In this document: positions 46,277 through 55,276 of the stretch, in pieces
Layout of the letters: every line of letters starts with the position of its first letter
Position numbering within the stretch: the stretch's first letter is position 1
Assembly: GCA_021773055.1 (NCBI GenBank)
Contig: JAJFKV010000029.1
Coordinates: 39,821 to 103,820 of the forward strand
Direction of reading: 5' to 3'
From: Woeseiaceae bacterium
Lineage (GTDB): Bacteria > Pseudomonadota > Gammaproteobacteria > Steroidobacterales > Woeseiaceae
Length of the DNA: 64,000 nt
The notes under the pieces: generated by a model
What the model was told of the DNA's origin: nothing
The model's database searches: none
Seen by the model: only the letters and a program-made list of their open reading frames with translations
Made by a program: the position numbers and the translations under genes

Positions 46277-47320
46277 CTATTCGTTTGCATGTTGTGCGAG
46301 CGCCCACTCTACATGTTCGGCGATCATTGGCGAATTGTCCCCTTTGCGCGCTGTGAGTACAGCGATGACCTCAGCCGTCTTGTCCGCGTTACCGAGTGCC
46401 ACTGCGATATTCCGTAACCAGCGCTCGTAGCCGATCCTGCGAATAGCGCTGCCTTGTGTTTTTTCAAGCCAGTTATCTTCGCTCCACGAAAAAAGTTCGG
46501 TGAGTTGGGCAGTGTCCAGACCGTGGCGAGGAGCGAAGTCTTCTTCGGCCGTAGGGCTCGCGAATTTGTTCCATGGGCAGAATAACTGGCAGTCGTCGCA
46601 GCCATAAATCCGGTTACCGATGTCTTTTCGAAATTCGACCGGGATCGAGTTCTTGTTTTCGATCGTCAAATAGGAAATACAGCGTCTAGCATCCAGCGAG
46701 TAGGGCGCAACGATTGCTTTGGTTGGGCAGACATCAATACAGGCGGTGCAAGTGCCGCAATGTGATTCTTCTGCCGCGTCGATCGGCAATGGCAGGTCGG
46801 TGTAGAACTCGCCGAGGAAGAACCAGGAACCGGAGTCGCGGTCGATTACGTTGGTATGTTTTCCAACCCAGCCGATGCCTGCTTTTTCTGCAAGTGCTTT
46901 TTCGAGGACAGGTGCGCTGTCGACGAATACGCGGTAACCAAATTCGCCGATGTTTTCTTCAATACGACGCGCAAGTGCGCGCAAGCGTCCCCGGAGTGTC
47001 TTGTGATAGTCACGACCCAGCGCGTAACGTGAGATGTATGCGCTGCTACCGTCATCCAGCCTCCGCTTCGATGCGTCCTGCGATTCTGGTAAGTAGTCCA
47101 TGCGCACGGATATCACGCGCAGGGTGCCGGGGACCAGTTCATCCGGTCGGCTACGTTTGGTGCCGTGGCGCTCCATATAGTCCATCGAACCGTGGAATCT
47201 GCGCTGCAACCATTCGGCCAAGCGACCTTCGGCCTGCCTGAGCTCGATATCGGTGATTCCAGCTTGTTGAAACCCGAGTTCGCCACACCAGGCGATCACC
47301 TTGCTCTTAAGCTCGGTCAT
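46277..47320 (-). CDS. queG: epoxyqueuosine reductase
   Basis: Reduces epoxyqueuosine to queuosine in tRNA, a cobalamin and iron-sulfur enzyme. Two [4Fe-4S] motifs are visible: CGTCTACIDVCPTKAI and the GCDDCQLFCPWN group near residues 185-245. The substrate region EKAGIGWVGKHTNVI and the late SAIRRIGYERWLRN match the family. I give ATG 47320 (347 aa). A GTG at 47356 with AAGGA at ideal spacing would add 12 residues and is a serious alternative. It is divergent from nnr with a gap of under 75 bp. Confidence 0.95.
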   Translation of the reverse strand: MTELKSKVIAWCGELGFQQAGITDIELRQAEGRLAEWLQRRFHGSMDYMERHGTKRSRPDELVPGTLRVISVRMDYLPESQDASKRRLDDGSSAYISRYALGRDYHKTLRGRLRALARRIEENIGEFGYRVFVDSAPVLEKALAEKAGIGWVGKHTNVIDRDSGSWFFLGEFYTDLPLPIDAAEESHCGTCTACIDVCPTKAIVAPYSLDARRCISYLTIENKNSIPVEFRKDIGNRIYGCDDCQLFCPWNKFASPTAEEDFAPRHGLDTAQLTELFSWSEDNWLEKTQGSAIRRIGYERWLRNIAVALGNADKTAEVIAVLTARKGDNSPMIAEHVEWALAQHANE

Positions 47321-47393
47321 ATCGGCACCGCCGGATGGGTATGTGGGTTTCGTCACTGTTTGATCCTTCGAAAGGCACAGTATAATCACGACT

Positions 47394-48872
47394 ATGCAAA
47401 CCTTACCCGCAAACATTTACTCAGTAGCGTCGATTCGCGCGATTGACCGCAACGCGATCGAAGACAATGGCATACCTGGCTATACGCTGATGAAGCGCGC
47501 AGGTCGCGCGGCAGTCCGTGCGGCGCGTGAACGATTTCCGAACGCGATGCGTTGGCAAGTCATTTGCGGTGCCGGCAACAACGGCGGCGATGGATATGTT
47601 GTCGCACGGCTCGCAGCACAAGATGGCATCGTCGTCTCAGTCCTGACGCTCGTCGATCCGGCGACACTGACGGGCGATGCAGCCTCCGCATACGGTGATT
47701 TCACAGCCGAGGGCGGCATTGTCTTGGTCTGGACTGGTGAGTTCGACGCGGAAGCCGACCTGTTAGTCGATGCGATTCTGGGCAGCGGGCTTGAGCGCGA
47801 TGTCGCTGGCGAATTTGCGGCAGCGGTAGAGGCTATAAATGCGCATTCAGCGCCGGTTCACGCGATGGATATTGCGACAGGTATCAACGGTGACACCGGT
47901 AAATTGATGGGTTGTGCGGTCGTCGCAGACCTGACAACGACTTTTGTAGGCCTTAAAGCCGGGCTTTTCCTGGGCGACGGTCCAAATCACTGCGGCGAAC
48001 TCACTTTCGATGACCTGGAGATCGGCGCAGAGTGTCGCTCGGACATCCCGGTGACCTACATCAGGCTGGATGACAGTGCATTGGTTGCAGCATTGCCGCC
48101 GCGACCGCGCGGTGCCCATAAAGGTGATTTCGGCCACGTACTGGTCATTGGCGGCGGACCTGGCATGCCCGGTGCGGCCCGGCTTTGCGGTGAAGCAGCG
48201 CTTAGAGCGGGTGCCGGCCGGGTCAGCGTGGCTACCCACCCCGACCATGCGGCACTGATCACAGCAACCCGTCCTGAACTCATGTCTCACGGCATCAGCG
48301 GCGAAAGGGCTCTGACCCCTTTGTTGGAGAATGTCGACGTTGTGGCCTTTGGGCCCGGATTAGGGCAGTCGGACTGGGCACGTGAGTTATACGACGTGGT
48401 GGCGAAGTCTGGGTTACCGGCCGTGTGGGACGCCGATGCTCTGAATTTGCTGGCTGCCGCTCCAGATAGTGCCGAGAAGCGCATCATCACGCCGCATCCC
48501 GGGGAGGCGGCAACATTGCTGGGCAGCAATACCGCGGAGATACAGGCGGATCGACCAGCTGCGTTAGAGGCCTTGACCGCAAAGTACGGAGGAACGGCTG
48601 TTTTAAAAGGGGCCGGAACTCTTATTTCAACCCGTTCGGACGTGCCTTTCATCTGCACGTCTGGCAATCCCGGCATGGCTGCAGCGGGAATGGGGGACGT
48701 ACTGACCGGGGTCGTTGCGGCGATGTTGGCGCAAGGGCTGCCCCTGTCCACGGCGGCAGCAGTCGGGGTGGAATTGCATGCTCGGGCTGGTGACCTTGCT
48801 GCGAAAGCCGGCGAGCGCGGATTGTTGGCGTCTGACCTGATTGTTGCGCTGCAGGCCGTGGTAAATCCATGA
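47394..48872 (+). CDS. nnr: bifunctional NAD(P)H-hydrate epimerase/dehydratase
   Basis: Repairs hydrated NAD(P)H. The N-terminal epimerase (YjeF_N, about 10-215) has CGAGNNGGDGYVVAR. The C-terminal ADP-dependent dehydratase (about 225-490) has VIGGGPGMPGA, FGPGLGQS, TPHPGEA and the GNPGMAAAGMGDVLTG loop. The 492-residue fusion is normal for proteobacteria. It is the first gene of a long plus-strand supercluster and overlaps tsaE by 4 bp (ATGA). Confidence 0.95.
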   Translation: MQTLPANIYSVASIRAIDRNAIEDNGIPGYTLMKRAGRAAVRAARERFPNAMRWQVICGAGNNGGDGYVVARLAAQDGIVVSVLTLVDPATLTGDAASAYGDFTAEGGIVLVWTGEFDAEADLLVDAILGSGLERDVAGEFAAAVEAINAHSAPVHAMDIATGINGDTGKLMGCAVVADLTTTFVGLKAGLFLGDGPNHCGELTFDDLEIGAECRSDIPVTYIRLDDSALVAALPPRPRGAHKGDFGHVLVIGGGPGMPGAARLCGEAALRAGAGRVSVATHPDHAALITATRPELMSHGISGERALTPLLENVDVVAFGPGLGQSDWARELYDVVAKSGLPAVWDADALNLLAAAPDSAEKRIITPHPGEAATLLGSNTAEIQADRPAALEALTAKYGGTAVLKGAGTLISTRSDVPFICTSGNPGMAAAGMGDVLTGVVAAMLAQGLPLSTAAAVGVELHARAGDLAAKAGERGLLASDLIVALQAVVNP

Positions 48873-49321
48873 ATCGCTTCTTGGCTGACGAGGCGGCCAC
48901 CATAGCGCTCGCCGGTGAGATTTTCGCAGCATTGCCCGATGACCGGGCTGGTTGGACGGTATTGCTGACGGGCGAATTGGGGGCGGGAAAATCGACATTT
49001 GCTCGCGCTCTCATCAAAGCGGCGGGCCACCAGGGTGCCGTCCCGAGTCCGACGTATACCCTGGTAGAGCCCTACAAGCTACCGGCGGGAAATATATATC
49101 ACATTGATTTATATAGGGTTTCAGATCCAGAGGAACTCAGGTTTTTAGGCTGGAGTGAGCTCGACGATGGCTTTCGCCTGGTCGAATGGCCTGACAGGGC
49201 ACCGGACCTCGTGAATGAAGCGGATCTCGCTGTCGAGCTTGAGTACGCCGGGAATTCCCGTACCGCCAGCATCAAGGGACTCAGTACACGCGGCTCCGTG
49301 TTGATTCAAAAGATTAACTAA
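48869..49321 (+). CDS. tsaE: tRNA t6A synthesis ATPase TsaE
   Basis: The ATPase that works with TsaB/TsaD/TsaC to place threonylcarbamoyl on A37 of ANN-decoding tRNAs. Walker A is in TGELGAGKSTFARALI near residue 38. SPTYTLVEPYKL and HIDLYRVSDPEELRFLGW are the family core. It is 150 residues long and ends before a large inverted repeat that separates it from amiC. Confidence 0.94.
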   Translation: MNRFLADEAATIALAGEIFAALPDDRAGWTVLLTGELGAGKSTFARALIKAAGHQGAVPSPTYTLVEPYKLPAGNIYHIDLYRVSDPEELRFLGWSELDDGFRLVEWPDRAPDLVNEADLAVELEYAGNSRTASIKGLSTRGSVLIQKIN

Positions 49322-49336
49322 GCTTGGTATCTCTAT

Positions 49337-49375
49337 AATTTTGCAGCAAAAACTCTTGGTTTTTGCTGCAAAATT
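49337..49375. repeat. perfect 16-bp inverted repeat between tsaE and amiC
   Basis: AATTTTGCAGCAAAAA is followed by a 7-base loop (CTCTTGG) and its exact complement. The arms begin 15 bp after the tsaE stop and end 46 bp before the amiC ATG. As RNA it would form a long hairpin whose 3' arm ends AAAATT, with little U tract. It may act as a terminator, a processing site or a leader structure for amiC. Confidence 0.75.
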
Positions 49376-49421
49376 TGTATACTCGTCCGACATAATCCAT
49401 TCGATTTCGACTTATGTCCTG

Positions 49422-50741
49422 ATGATTCGTACGCGACAGACACTGTTTTCACTCATTTTGCTGCTGAGCACGGCGGCCAATGCGGGCTCTACGGTTGAAA
49501 ACGTCCGAATATGGTCGGAAAACGATAAGACACGAGTGGTTTTGGACCTCAGTCGCTCGGTAGATCACAACATATTTACATTGCGAGGACCGGATCGGCT
49601 CGTTATTGACCTCAAGGACAGTCGTCTCGCACAGTCCCTCGCCAAATTGCCGAAAGGGACAGGCACCGTACGTTCCATACGCAGTGCCGTGCGCGCAAAT
49701 GGGCAGCTCCGAGTCGTTCTGGACCTGACGCAGGGAGTTCGCTCGCGAAGCTTCACTGCCGGCCCAAATTCAGAATACGGCGATCGGCTGGTTATCGACC
49801 TGACCCGTGCCGGCAAACTGCAGCCCGTGAAGCGGGCCTCTGAAGAATACCGGCCTGGTCGGGACATCGTTGTTGCAGTCGACGCGGGTCATGGAGGTCA
49901 TGATCCTGGTGCACTGGGACGCCGCTCCAAAGAAAAGAACATTGCGCTTGCGGTCAGCAAAGAACTGGCACGACGTATCAACGCCGAACCCGGTATGACC
50001 GCGGTGTTGATTCGTGACCGTGACGTATTTGTGGATCTTCGCGAGCGCTGGGCAATTGCGCGCAAACACAAAGCCGACTTATTCATCTCAATACATTCGG
50101 ATGGTTTCGAAGATTCGCGTGCCAATGGCGCGTCGGTATTCGCCCTTAATTTGCAGGGTGCGAGCAAAGAAGCCTCAATGCAACTCGCCAAACGCGAGAA
50201 TTCGGATGTCAGCGTCGGTGGCGTTTCACTGCACGACAAGGACAAGGTACTGGCCTCTGTCCTGTTTGATCTGTCACAAAACGCAGCGCTGAGCGCGAGC
50301 CTCGATGTCGGTGCCAACGTCAGCCAGCAACTGAGCAAGGTCGCTAAAATGCACCGCTTGGCGGTGAAACAGAAAGAGCTGGGAGTGCTCAAGGCTGCCG
50401 ATATGCCGTCAATATTGGTGGAAACAGGATTCATAACGAACGCTTCAGAAGAAAAGAAGCTGCGTGACAAGGGCCATCAAGGGCGATTGGCGAATGCTGT
50501 ATTGGCAGGCATTCGCGCCTACTTCTTTACAAATCCACCGCCCGATACTCAGATCGCGATGGATCTTCGTCGTGAGCCGTCGCGACGGGTTCGTCATGTC
50601 ATCGCGCGCGGCGACACAATCTCCGAGATCGCTGTGCGTTATAACGTGAGTCCGGCAGCAATCCGCCAGGCGAATAAGCTGTCAACGGACAAAATTCGCG
50701 TTGGCCAGACGTTAAGTATCCCGGTCTTCACCGGAGGCTGA
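49422..50741 (+). CDS. amiC: N-acetylmuramoyl-L-alanine amidase with AMIN and LysM
   Basis: Cleaves the peptide stem from peptidoglycan during cell separation. The signal peptide (1-19, ends AANA) is followed by an AMIN septal-targeting domain (about 22-125). An Amidase_3 zinc hydrolase (about 150-370) follows, with VAVDAGHGGHDPGALG, SIHSDGF and the catalytic glutamate in VETGFITNASEE. A C-terminal LysM (about 395-438) is seen in GDTISEIAVRYNVSP. The start is ATG 49422; in-frame codons further upstream lie in the inverted repeat. In E. coli the gene here is amiB. Confidence 0.93.
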   Translation: MIRTRQTLFSLILLLSTAANAGSTVENVRIWSENDKTRVVLDLSRSVDHNIFTLRGPDRLVIDLKDSRLAQSLAKLPKGTGTVRSIRSAVRANGQLRVVLDLTQGVRSRSFTAGPNSEYGDRLVIDLTRAGKLQPVKRASEEYRPGRDIVVAVDAGHGGHDPGALGRRSKEKNIALAVSKELARRINAEPGMTAVLIRDRDVFVDLRERWAIARKHKADLFISIHSDGFEDSRANGASVFALNLQGASKEASMQLAKRENSDVSVGGVSLHDKDKVLASVLFDLSQNAALSASLDVGANVSQQLSKVAKMHRLAVKQKELGVLKAADMPSILVETGFITNASEEKKLRDKGHQGRLANAVLAGIRAYFFTNPPPDTQIAMDLRREPSRRVRHVIARGDTISEIAVRYNVSPAAIRQANKLSTDKIRVGQTLSIPVFTGG

Positions 50742-50814
50742 ATCTCCAGGCGAGACTTTTGCTCGCGGATTTGAAAAGATGGCCAATTGCCACTTCGGTC
50801 ACCAGCCAGTCCGC

Positions 50815-52569
50815 ATGCCCATCCAGCAACTGCCAGATCACCTGATCAATCAAATCGCCGCCGGTGAGGTCGTAGAGCGCCCGGCATCCGTAATTAAGGA
50901 GCTGGTTGAGAACAGCCTCGATGCGGGTGCGCAAACGGTGCAGATCGATGTGCTCGCAGGCGGTCAGAAGTTAGTTCGCATTCGTGACGATGGTAAGGGT
51001 ATCGACAAGCAGGAGATCGCACTCGCGCTGTCGCGGCATGCGACCAGCAAGATTTCGAGTCTGGACGATCTGGAAGCAGTCGCGTCGCTGGGCTTTCGTG
51101 GTGAGGCATTGCCGAGTATCGCGTCGGTTGCACGCCTGACTTTGTGCTCGCGAACGGCAGATAGCGATCCGGCCTGGCAAATAGAGGCTGATGAGGGCGA
51201 CATTAGTGCTCCGAAGCCCGCGGCCCATCCGCAAGGAACTACCGTCGAAGTCCACGATCTTTTTTACAACACACCGGCACGTCGACGATTCTTGCGCACA
51301 GAGCGGACTGAGTTTGGTCACATCGAGAAGTGGGTTCGTCGTTTGGCTTTGTCCCGACCCGAGATCGCATTTACGCTGACTCATAACCAGCGCACGGTAC
51401 TGCAGGTACCGGCAGGACGCACCGAGGACGCGCAAAGACAACGCGTCGCCAGGATTTGCGGTGATGCGTTTGGCGAGCAGTGTGTTTACATCGAGCGCGA
51501 AACTGAAGGTATCGCATTGTCAGGGTGGATCGGCTTGCCGACATTCAACCGCAGCCAACCCGATATGCAGTACTGGTTTGTTAACGGTCGTAGCGTGACG
51601 GACAAGACGCTCGCACACGCCGTGCGCCACGCGTACCGTGATGTCTTGTTTCATGGACGGTATCCCGCATACGTTTTGAGTTTGACGATGGATCCGGCGG
51701 GAGTTGATGCGAACGCGCACCCCGCCAAACACGAGGTTCGATTCCGTGATGGCCGCCGCGTACACGGTGTCGTGTCGCAGTCGATAGACGTTGCATTAAA
51801 GGACACCCGACCGGGTGGCTACGACGTGGCACCGATTCCGATGACGCGCGAGTCAGTTTTCAATCAGGGCAGTATTCCCTTGCAGTCCAGGCCATCCTCG
51901 TCCGGCGTGCGAGAAACTCTGGCGGCTTATCGCTCCATGGCGACCGCGCCGTCGCTTGCAGGTATGCCGGAGAATGCTGCAGATGTGCCGCCCTTGGGTT
52001 TTGCCGTCGCGCAACTTGCGGGCGTGTACATACTTGCGGAGAACACAGACGGGCTCGTGATTATCGATATGCACGCAGCCCATGAACGTATCACTTACGA
52101 AAAACTGAAAAAGGGTTTCGATGATCGGAACCTGATTCGCCAGCCGTTGTTAGTACCCGAGTCGATCGCAGTCGCCGAGAGCGAAGCGAACCTTATCGAG
52201 GAGTCAGGCGAAATGCTGGCTGGTCTGGGTCTGGTTGTGGATCGCGCTGGTCCGACAAGCGTGACGGTTCGTGAAGTTCCCGCATTGCTTAAGAATTCCG
52301 ACGTTGAGGCGCTATTACGCGATGTGCTGTCCGATCTGTCAGAGGCCGGGCAAAGTCATCGCATAGAAGATGCCGGTGATGATTATCTAGCAACGATGGC
52401 CTGTCATCATTCGGTGCGTGCAAATCGAATGCTCACGATAGACGAGATGAACGCATTGTTACGCGAGATGGAACAAACAGAACGTGCAGACCAGTGCAAT
52501 CACGGTCGTCCGACCTGGACGACCGTGACAATGCCCGAACTGGATCGCCTTTTTCTGCGTGGTCGTTGA
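50815..52569 (+). CDS. mutL: DNA mismatch repair protein MutL
   Basis: The mismatch-repair matchmaker, 584 residues. The GHKL ATPase lies at 1-330: ELVENSLDAGA, IRDDGKGI and GFRGEALPSI. The C-terminal domain keeps the metal-binding nuclease pattern D-x-HA-x2-E-x4-E as DMHAAHERITYE, plus ACHHSVRAN and CNHGRPT. That implies an endonuclease-type MutL as in Pseudomonas, unlike E. coli. The usual glutamine of DQHA is methionine. ATG 50815 (MPIQQLP) matches the family. It precedes miaA by 9 bp. Confidence 0.95.
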   Translation: MPIQQLPDHLINQIAAGEVVERPASVIKELVENSLDAGAQTVQIDVLAGGQKLVRIRDDGKGIDKQEIALALSRHATSKISSLDDLEAVASLGFRGEALPSIASVARLTLCSRTADSDPAWQIEADEGDISAPKPAAHPQGTTVEVHDLFYNTPARRRFLRTERTEFGHIEKWVRRLALSRPEIAFTLTHNQRTVLQVPAGRTEDAQRQRVARICGDAFGEQCVYIERETEGIALSGWIGLPTFNRSQPDMQYWFVNGRSVTDKTLAHAVRHAYRDVLFHGRYPAYVLSLTMDPAGVDANAHPAKHEVRFRDGRRVHGVVSQSIDVALKDTRPGGYDVAPIPMTRESVFNQGSIPLQSRPSSSGVRETLAAYRSMATAPSLAGMPENAADVPPLGFAVAQLAGVYILAENTDGLVIIDMHAAHERITYEKLKKGFDDRNLIRQPLLVPESIAVAESEANLIEESGEMLAGLGLVVDRAGPTSVTVREVPALLKNSDVEALLRDVLSDLSEAGQSHRIEDAGDDYLATMACHHSVRANRMLTIDEMNALLREMEQTERADQCNHGRPTWTTVTMPELDRLFLRGR

Positions 52570-52578
52570 GATAAATCG

Positions 52579-53517
52579 ATGACCGCTAAAGCTGTTCTGT
52601 TGATGGGGCCGACCGCATCCGGCAAGACCGATATTGCGATCCGTCTGTGCAAGCGTTTCCCCTGCGACATCATCAGTGTTGACTCTGCGCTGGTGTATCG
52701 CGGAATGGACATCGGCACGGCCAAGCCCGATGTGGAGACATTGCGTCGTGCACCTCATCAACTGATTGACATTCGTGATCCTGAAGAAAGTTATTCGGCA
52801 GGAGACTTCGTGCGCGATGCGCGCGCGGCTATCGATTCGAGCATCGCTGAGGGCCGCATGCCTCTGCTGGTGGGTGGCACGATGATGTATTTTCGCGCGC
52901 TCACCGAAGGTATCGCCGAATTGCCGGCAGCGAACATCGACATCAGGGCGCAGATTGATCGGGAAGCGGACGACAAAGGCTGGCCAGCGATGCACGCCGA
53001 ACTTGAACAAGTCGACCCTGCGCTCGCCGAGAGACTGAACCCTAATGATAGCCAGCGCATTCAGCGAGCGCTCGAAGTCTTCCGCGTTAGTGGCAAACCG
53101 CTGAGTGAATGGCAGCGCGATGCGGCCGCTCATGGTGGCAATACCGGTGATATCGAGTTCCTGAAGATCGCACTGCAGATCGAACCACGCGAGCTGCTGC
53201 ACGCTCGAATCAAGCAACGACTGGACCGGATGATAGCCAGCGGCTTCGAAGAGGAGATGCTGACCCTCAGGGCACGCCCAAAACTCATTAAAGACAGTTC
53301 CGCAATGCGCTCAGTGGGATACCGGCAGTTCTGGAAATACCTGGACGGGGACTACTCGAGAGAGGAAGCGAGAGATCGGGCGCTCTTTGCGACGCGCCAG
53401 CTCGCCAAGCGGCAATTGACCTGGCTGCGGTCAGAAAAAGCTCTGTTTTCGGTCGATCCTCTTGAAGCCCGGGCCATTGACACCATATTGGCCTATCTGG
53501 CGGGAAAATCGGGCTGA
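52579..53517 (+). CDS. miaA: tRNA dimethylallyltransferase
   Basis: Adds the dimethylallyl group to A37 of tRNAs reading UNN codons. The P-loop is in LMGPTASGKTDIAI near the N-terminus. VDSALVYRGMDIGTAKP, VGGTMMYFRAL and the RQLAKRQLTWLR segment are all characteristic. It is 312 residues long. It is part of the mutL-miaA-hfq-hflX order conserved in gammaproteobacteria. Confidence 0.96.
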   Translation: MTAKAVLLMGPTASGKTDIAIRLCKRFPCDIISVDSALVYRGMDIGTAKPDVETLRRAPHQLIDIRDPEESYSAGDFVRDARAAIDSSIAEGRMPLLVGGTMMYFRALTEGIAELPAANIDIRAQIDREADDKGWPAMHAELEQVDPALAERLNPNDSQRIQRALEVFRVSGKPLSEWQRDAAAHGGNTGDIEFLKIALQIEPRELLHARIKQRLDRMIASGFEEEMLTLRARPKLIKDSSAMRSVGYRQFWKYLDGDYSREEARDRALFATRQLAKRQLTWLRSEKALFSVDPLEARAIDTILAYLAGKSG

Positions 53518-53647
53518 AATTCAGCGCGGAAGGCGATTTTCCTGTGATAGACTTTTTAAACGCTTAGGCAGAGTTTCGCGATGGGCAACCGGCGCCACCG
53601 GATTGCGAAAATCAACAATAAAAAATGCAGAATAAGGAGACCCAATC

Positions 53648-53896
53648 ATGGCTAAAGGGCAATCACTACAGGATCCATTCCTGAATATCTTACGAAAGGA
53701 AAAGGTCCCGGTTTCCATCTACCTGGTTAACGGTATCAAGTTACAGGGACAAGTGGATTCATTCGATCAATTCGTGGTTTTACTCAAGAACAGTGTTAAC
53801 CAGATGGTCTATAAACATGCGATATCGACGGTCGTGCCGTCGCGCAATGTTCGTCTTCCCATGCCGGACGACGAATCTGGAGACGACGACGAGTAA
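53648..53896 (+). CDS. hfq: RNA chaperone Hfq
   Basis: A hexameric Sm-like protein that pairs small RNAs with mRNAs. Sm1 starts at SLQDPFLN, and Sm2 has the conserved [11 protein letters not shown]. The tail is very short and acidic (DDESGDDDE), ending at residue 82, compared with about 102 in E. coli. The 130-bp leader contains AAGGAG (53635) and AT-rich steps around 53545 (TGATAGACT) that may be a promoter, so hfq can be expressed apart from miaA. Confidence 0.97.
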   Translation: MAKGQSLQDPFLNILRKEKVPVSIYLVNGIKLQGQVDSFDQFVVLLKNSVNQMVYKHAISTVVPSRNVRLPMPDDESGDDDE

Positions 53897-53931
53897 TTAC
53901 ACTGTGACGCTACCTCGGCAGGGGGTGGTGT

Positions 53932-55263
53932 TTGTTTGAACGGCCGCAAAGTGGCGAACGAGCAGTACTCGTCCAGGCGAGTCCCGACGGTTTACCCGAA
54001 GAGTCCGAGCGAGAAGAGTTTATTGAGCTGGCGACGTCGGCGGGCGCGTTAGTGGCCGCTGAGCTATTTACCTCGCGAAAACGTCCCAATCCCCGGTACT
54101 TCATCGGCAAAGGCAAGCTGGAGGAGCTCAAGACGCTCATTCGGCAAAACGGTGCTGAACTCGTGATTTTCTGTGCGGCTTTGAGCCCGAGTCAGGAACG
54201 GAACCTGGAACGCGAGTTGCAATGTCGTGTACTCGATCGTGCGGGCTTGATTCTCGATATTTTTGCGCAGCGAGCGCGCAGTTTTGAGGGCAAGTTGCAG
54301 GTTGAGCTTGCCCAGCTTCGGCATTTGTCGACTCGTTTGGTACGCGGCTGGACTCACCTTGAACGGCAAAAAGGTGGTATCGGACTGCGCGGTCCTGGTG
54401 AAACACAGCTGGAAACTGATCGCCGCCTCATCGGCAATCGCATCCGGCAATTGAAAGAACGACTGGAAACTGTCGATACCCGTCGGTCGATGAACCGCCA
54501 AAATCGCATGAAGGCTGAAATTCCAACGGTTGCGCTGGTTGGCTATACGAATGCGGGAAAGTCAACCTTGTTCAACGCGTTAACCGATGCTGGCGTGTAC
54601 GTCAAAGATCAGTTGTTCGCTACGCTGGATCCCACCGTACGGCGGCTCGATCTTCCCGAGAGTGAGCATGTAGTTCTCGCCGATACGGTCGGTTTCGTTC
54701 GCGATTTGCCGCATGAGCTGGTAGCTGCATTCAGATCAACCTTGCAGGAGGCCCGTGAGGCGGACTTGATCCTGCACCTGATCGACGCAAGCGATCCGAA
54801 TCGCTGGCAACGTGTGCGGCAGGTAAACTCGGTATTGAAACAGCTCGATGCCGATCAGGTGCCGCAGATACGGGTGTACAATAAGATCGACAAGCTGGAT
54901 CGTGAGCCGCGAATGACGAATAATCGCCATGGAGAGGGGCGCGCGGTCTGGCTGTCAGCAATAACAGGTAAAGGCCTGCCGATGCTGAAAGAAGCCATAG
55001 CAAATCGCCTGCGGCAGAAAACGACGCATCGTACAATCCACTTGCAACCCGCCCAGGGACGGCAACGCGCCAAACTATTTGAGCTTGGCACTGTCCTTAA
55101 TGAAGAGGTGTTGGAAGACGGCAGCTGGACGCTGGAATTGCGAATGGCAGAAAAAGACTTGCGGCGATTTCTAAAGCGTGAAAATCTGCAAATTGAGCAG
55201 GTAACAGATCAACTGGAGCCGACGCTGGAAAAGGCGGCGGCAGTAACTTCAGCAAACGAGTAA
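53932..55263 (+). CDS. hflX: GTPase HflX
   Basis: A ribosome-associated GTPase that splits stalled 70S ribosomes under stress. The N-terminal HflX domain has GKGKLEEL and a glycine-rich GIGLRGPGETQLETDRR linker. The G domain has G1 GYTNAGKST, G3 DTVGFVRDLP and G4 NKID. It is 443 residues long. The start codon TTG 53932 follows GGGGG at suitable distance, and no ATG fits. It lies 35 bp after hfq and 13 bp before hflK. Confidence 0.95.
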   Translation: MFERPQSGERAVLVQASPDGLPEESEREEFIELATSAGALVAAELFTSRKRPNPRYFIGKGKLEELKTLIRQNGAELVIFCAALSPSQERNLERELQCRVLDRAGLILDIFAQRARSFEGKLQVELAQLRHLSTRLVRGWTHLERQKGGIGLRGPGETQLETDRRLIGNRIRQLKERLETVDTRRSMNRQNRMKAEIPTVALVGYTNAGKSTLFNALTDAGVYVKDQLFATLDPTVRRLDLPESEHVVLADTVGFVRDLPHELVAAFRSTLQEAREADLILHLIDASDPNRWQRVRQVNSVLKQLDADQVPQIRVYNKIDKLDREPRMTNNRHGEGRAVWLSAITGKGLPMLKEAIANRLRQKTTHRTIHLQPAQGRQRAKLFELGTVLNEEVLEDGSWTLELRMAEKDLRRFLKRENLQIEQVTDQLEPTLEKAAAVTSANE

Positions 55264-55276
55264 AAGCAAAGACATT

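Noticed and set aside
48287..49030. 247-codon minus-strand frame over nnr and tsaE
   Set aside because: Shadow of two certain genes; no homology features.
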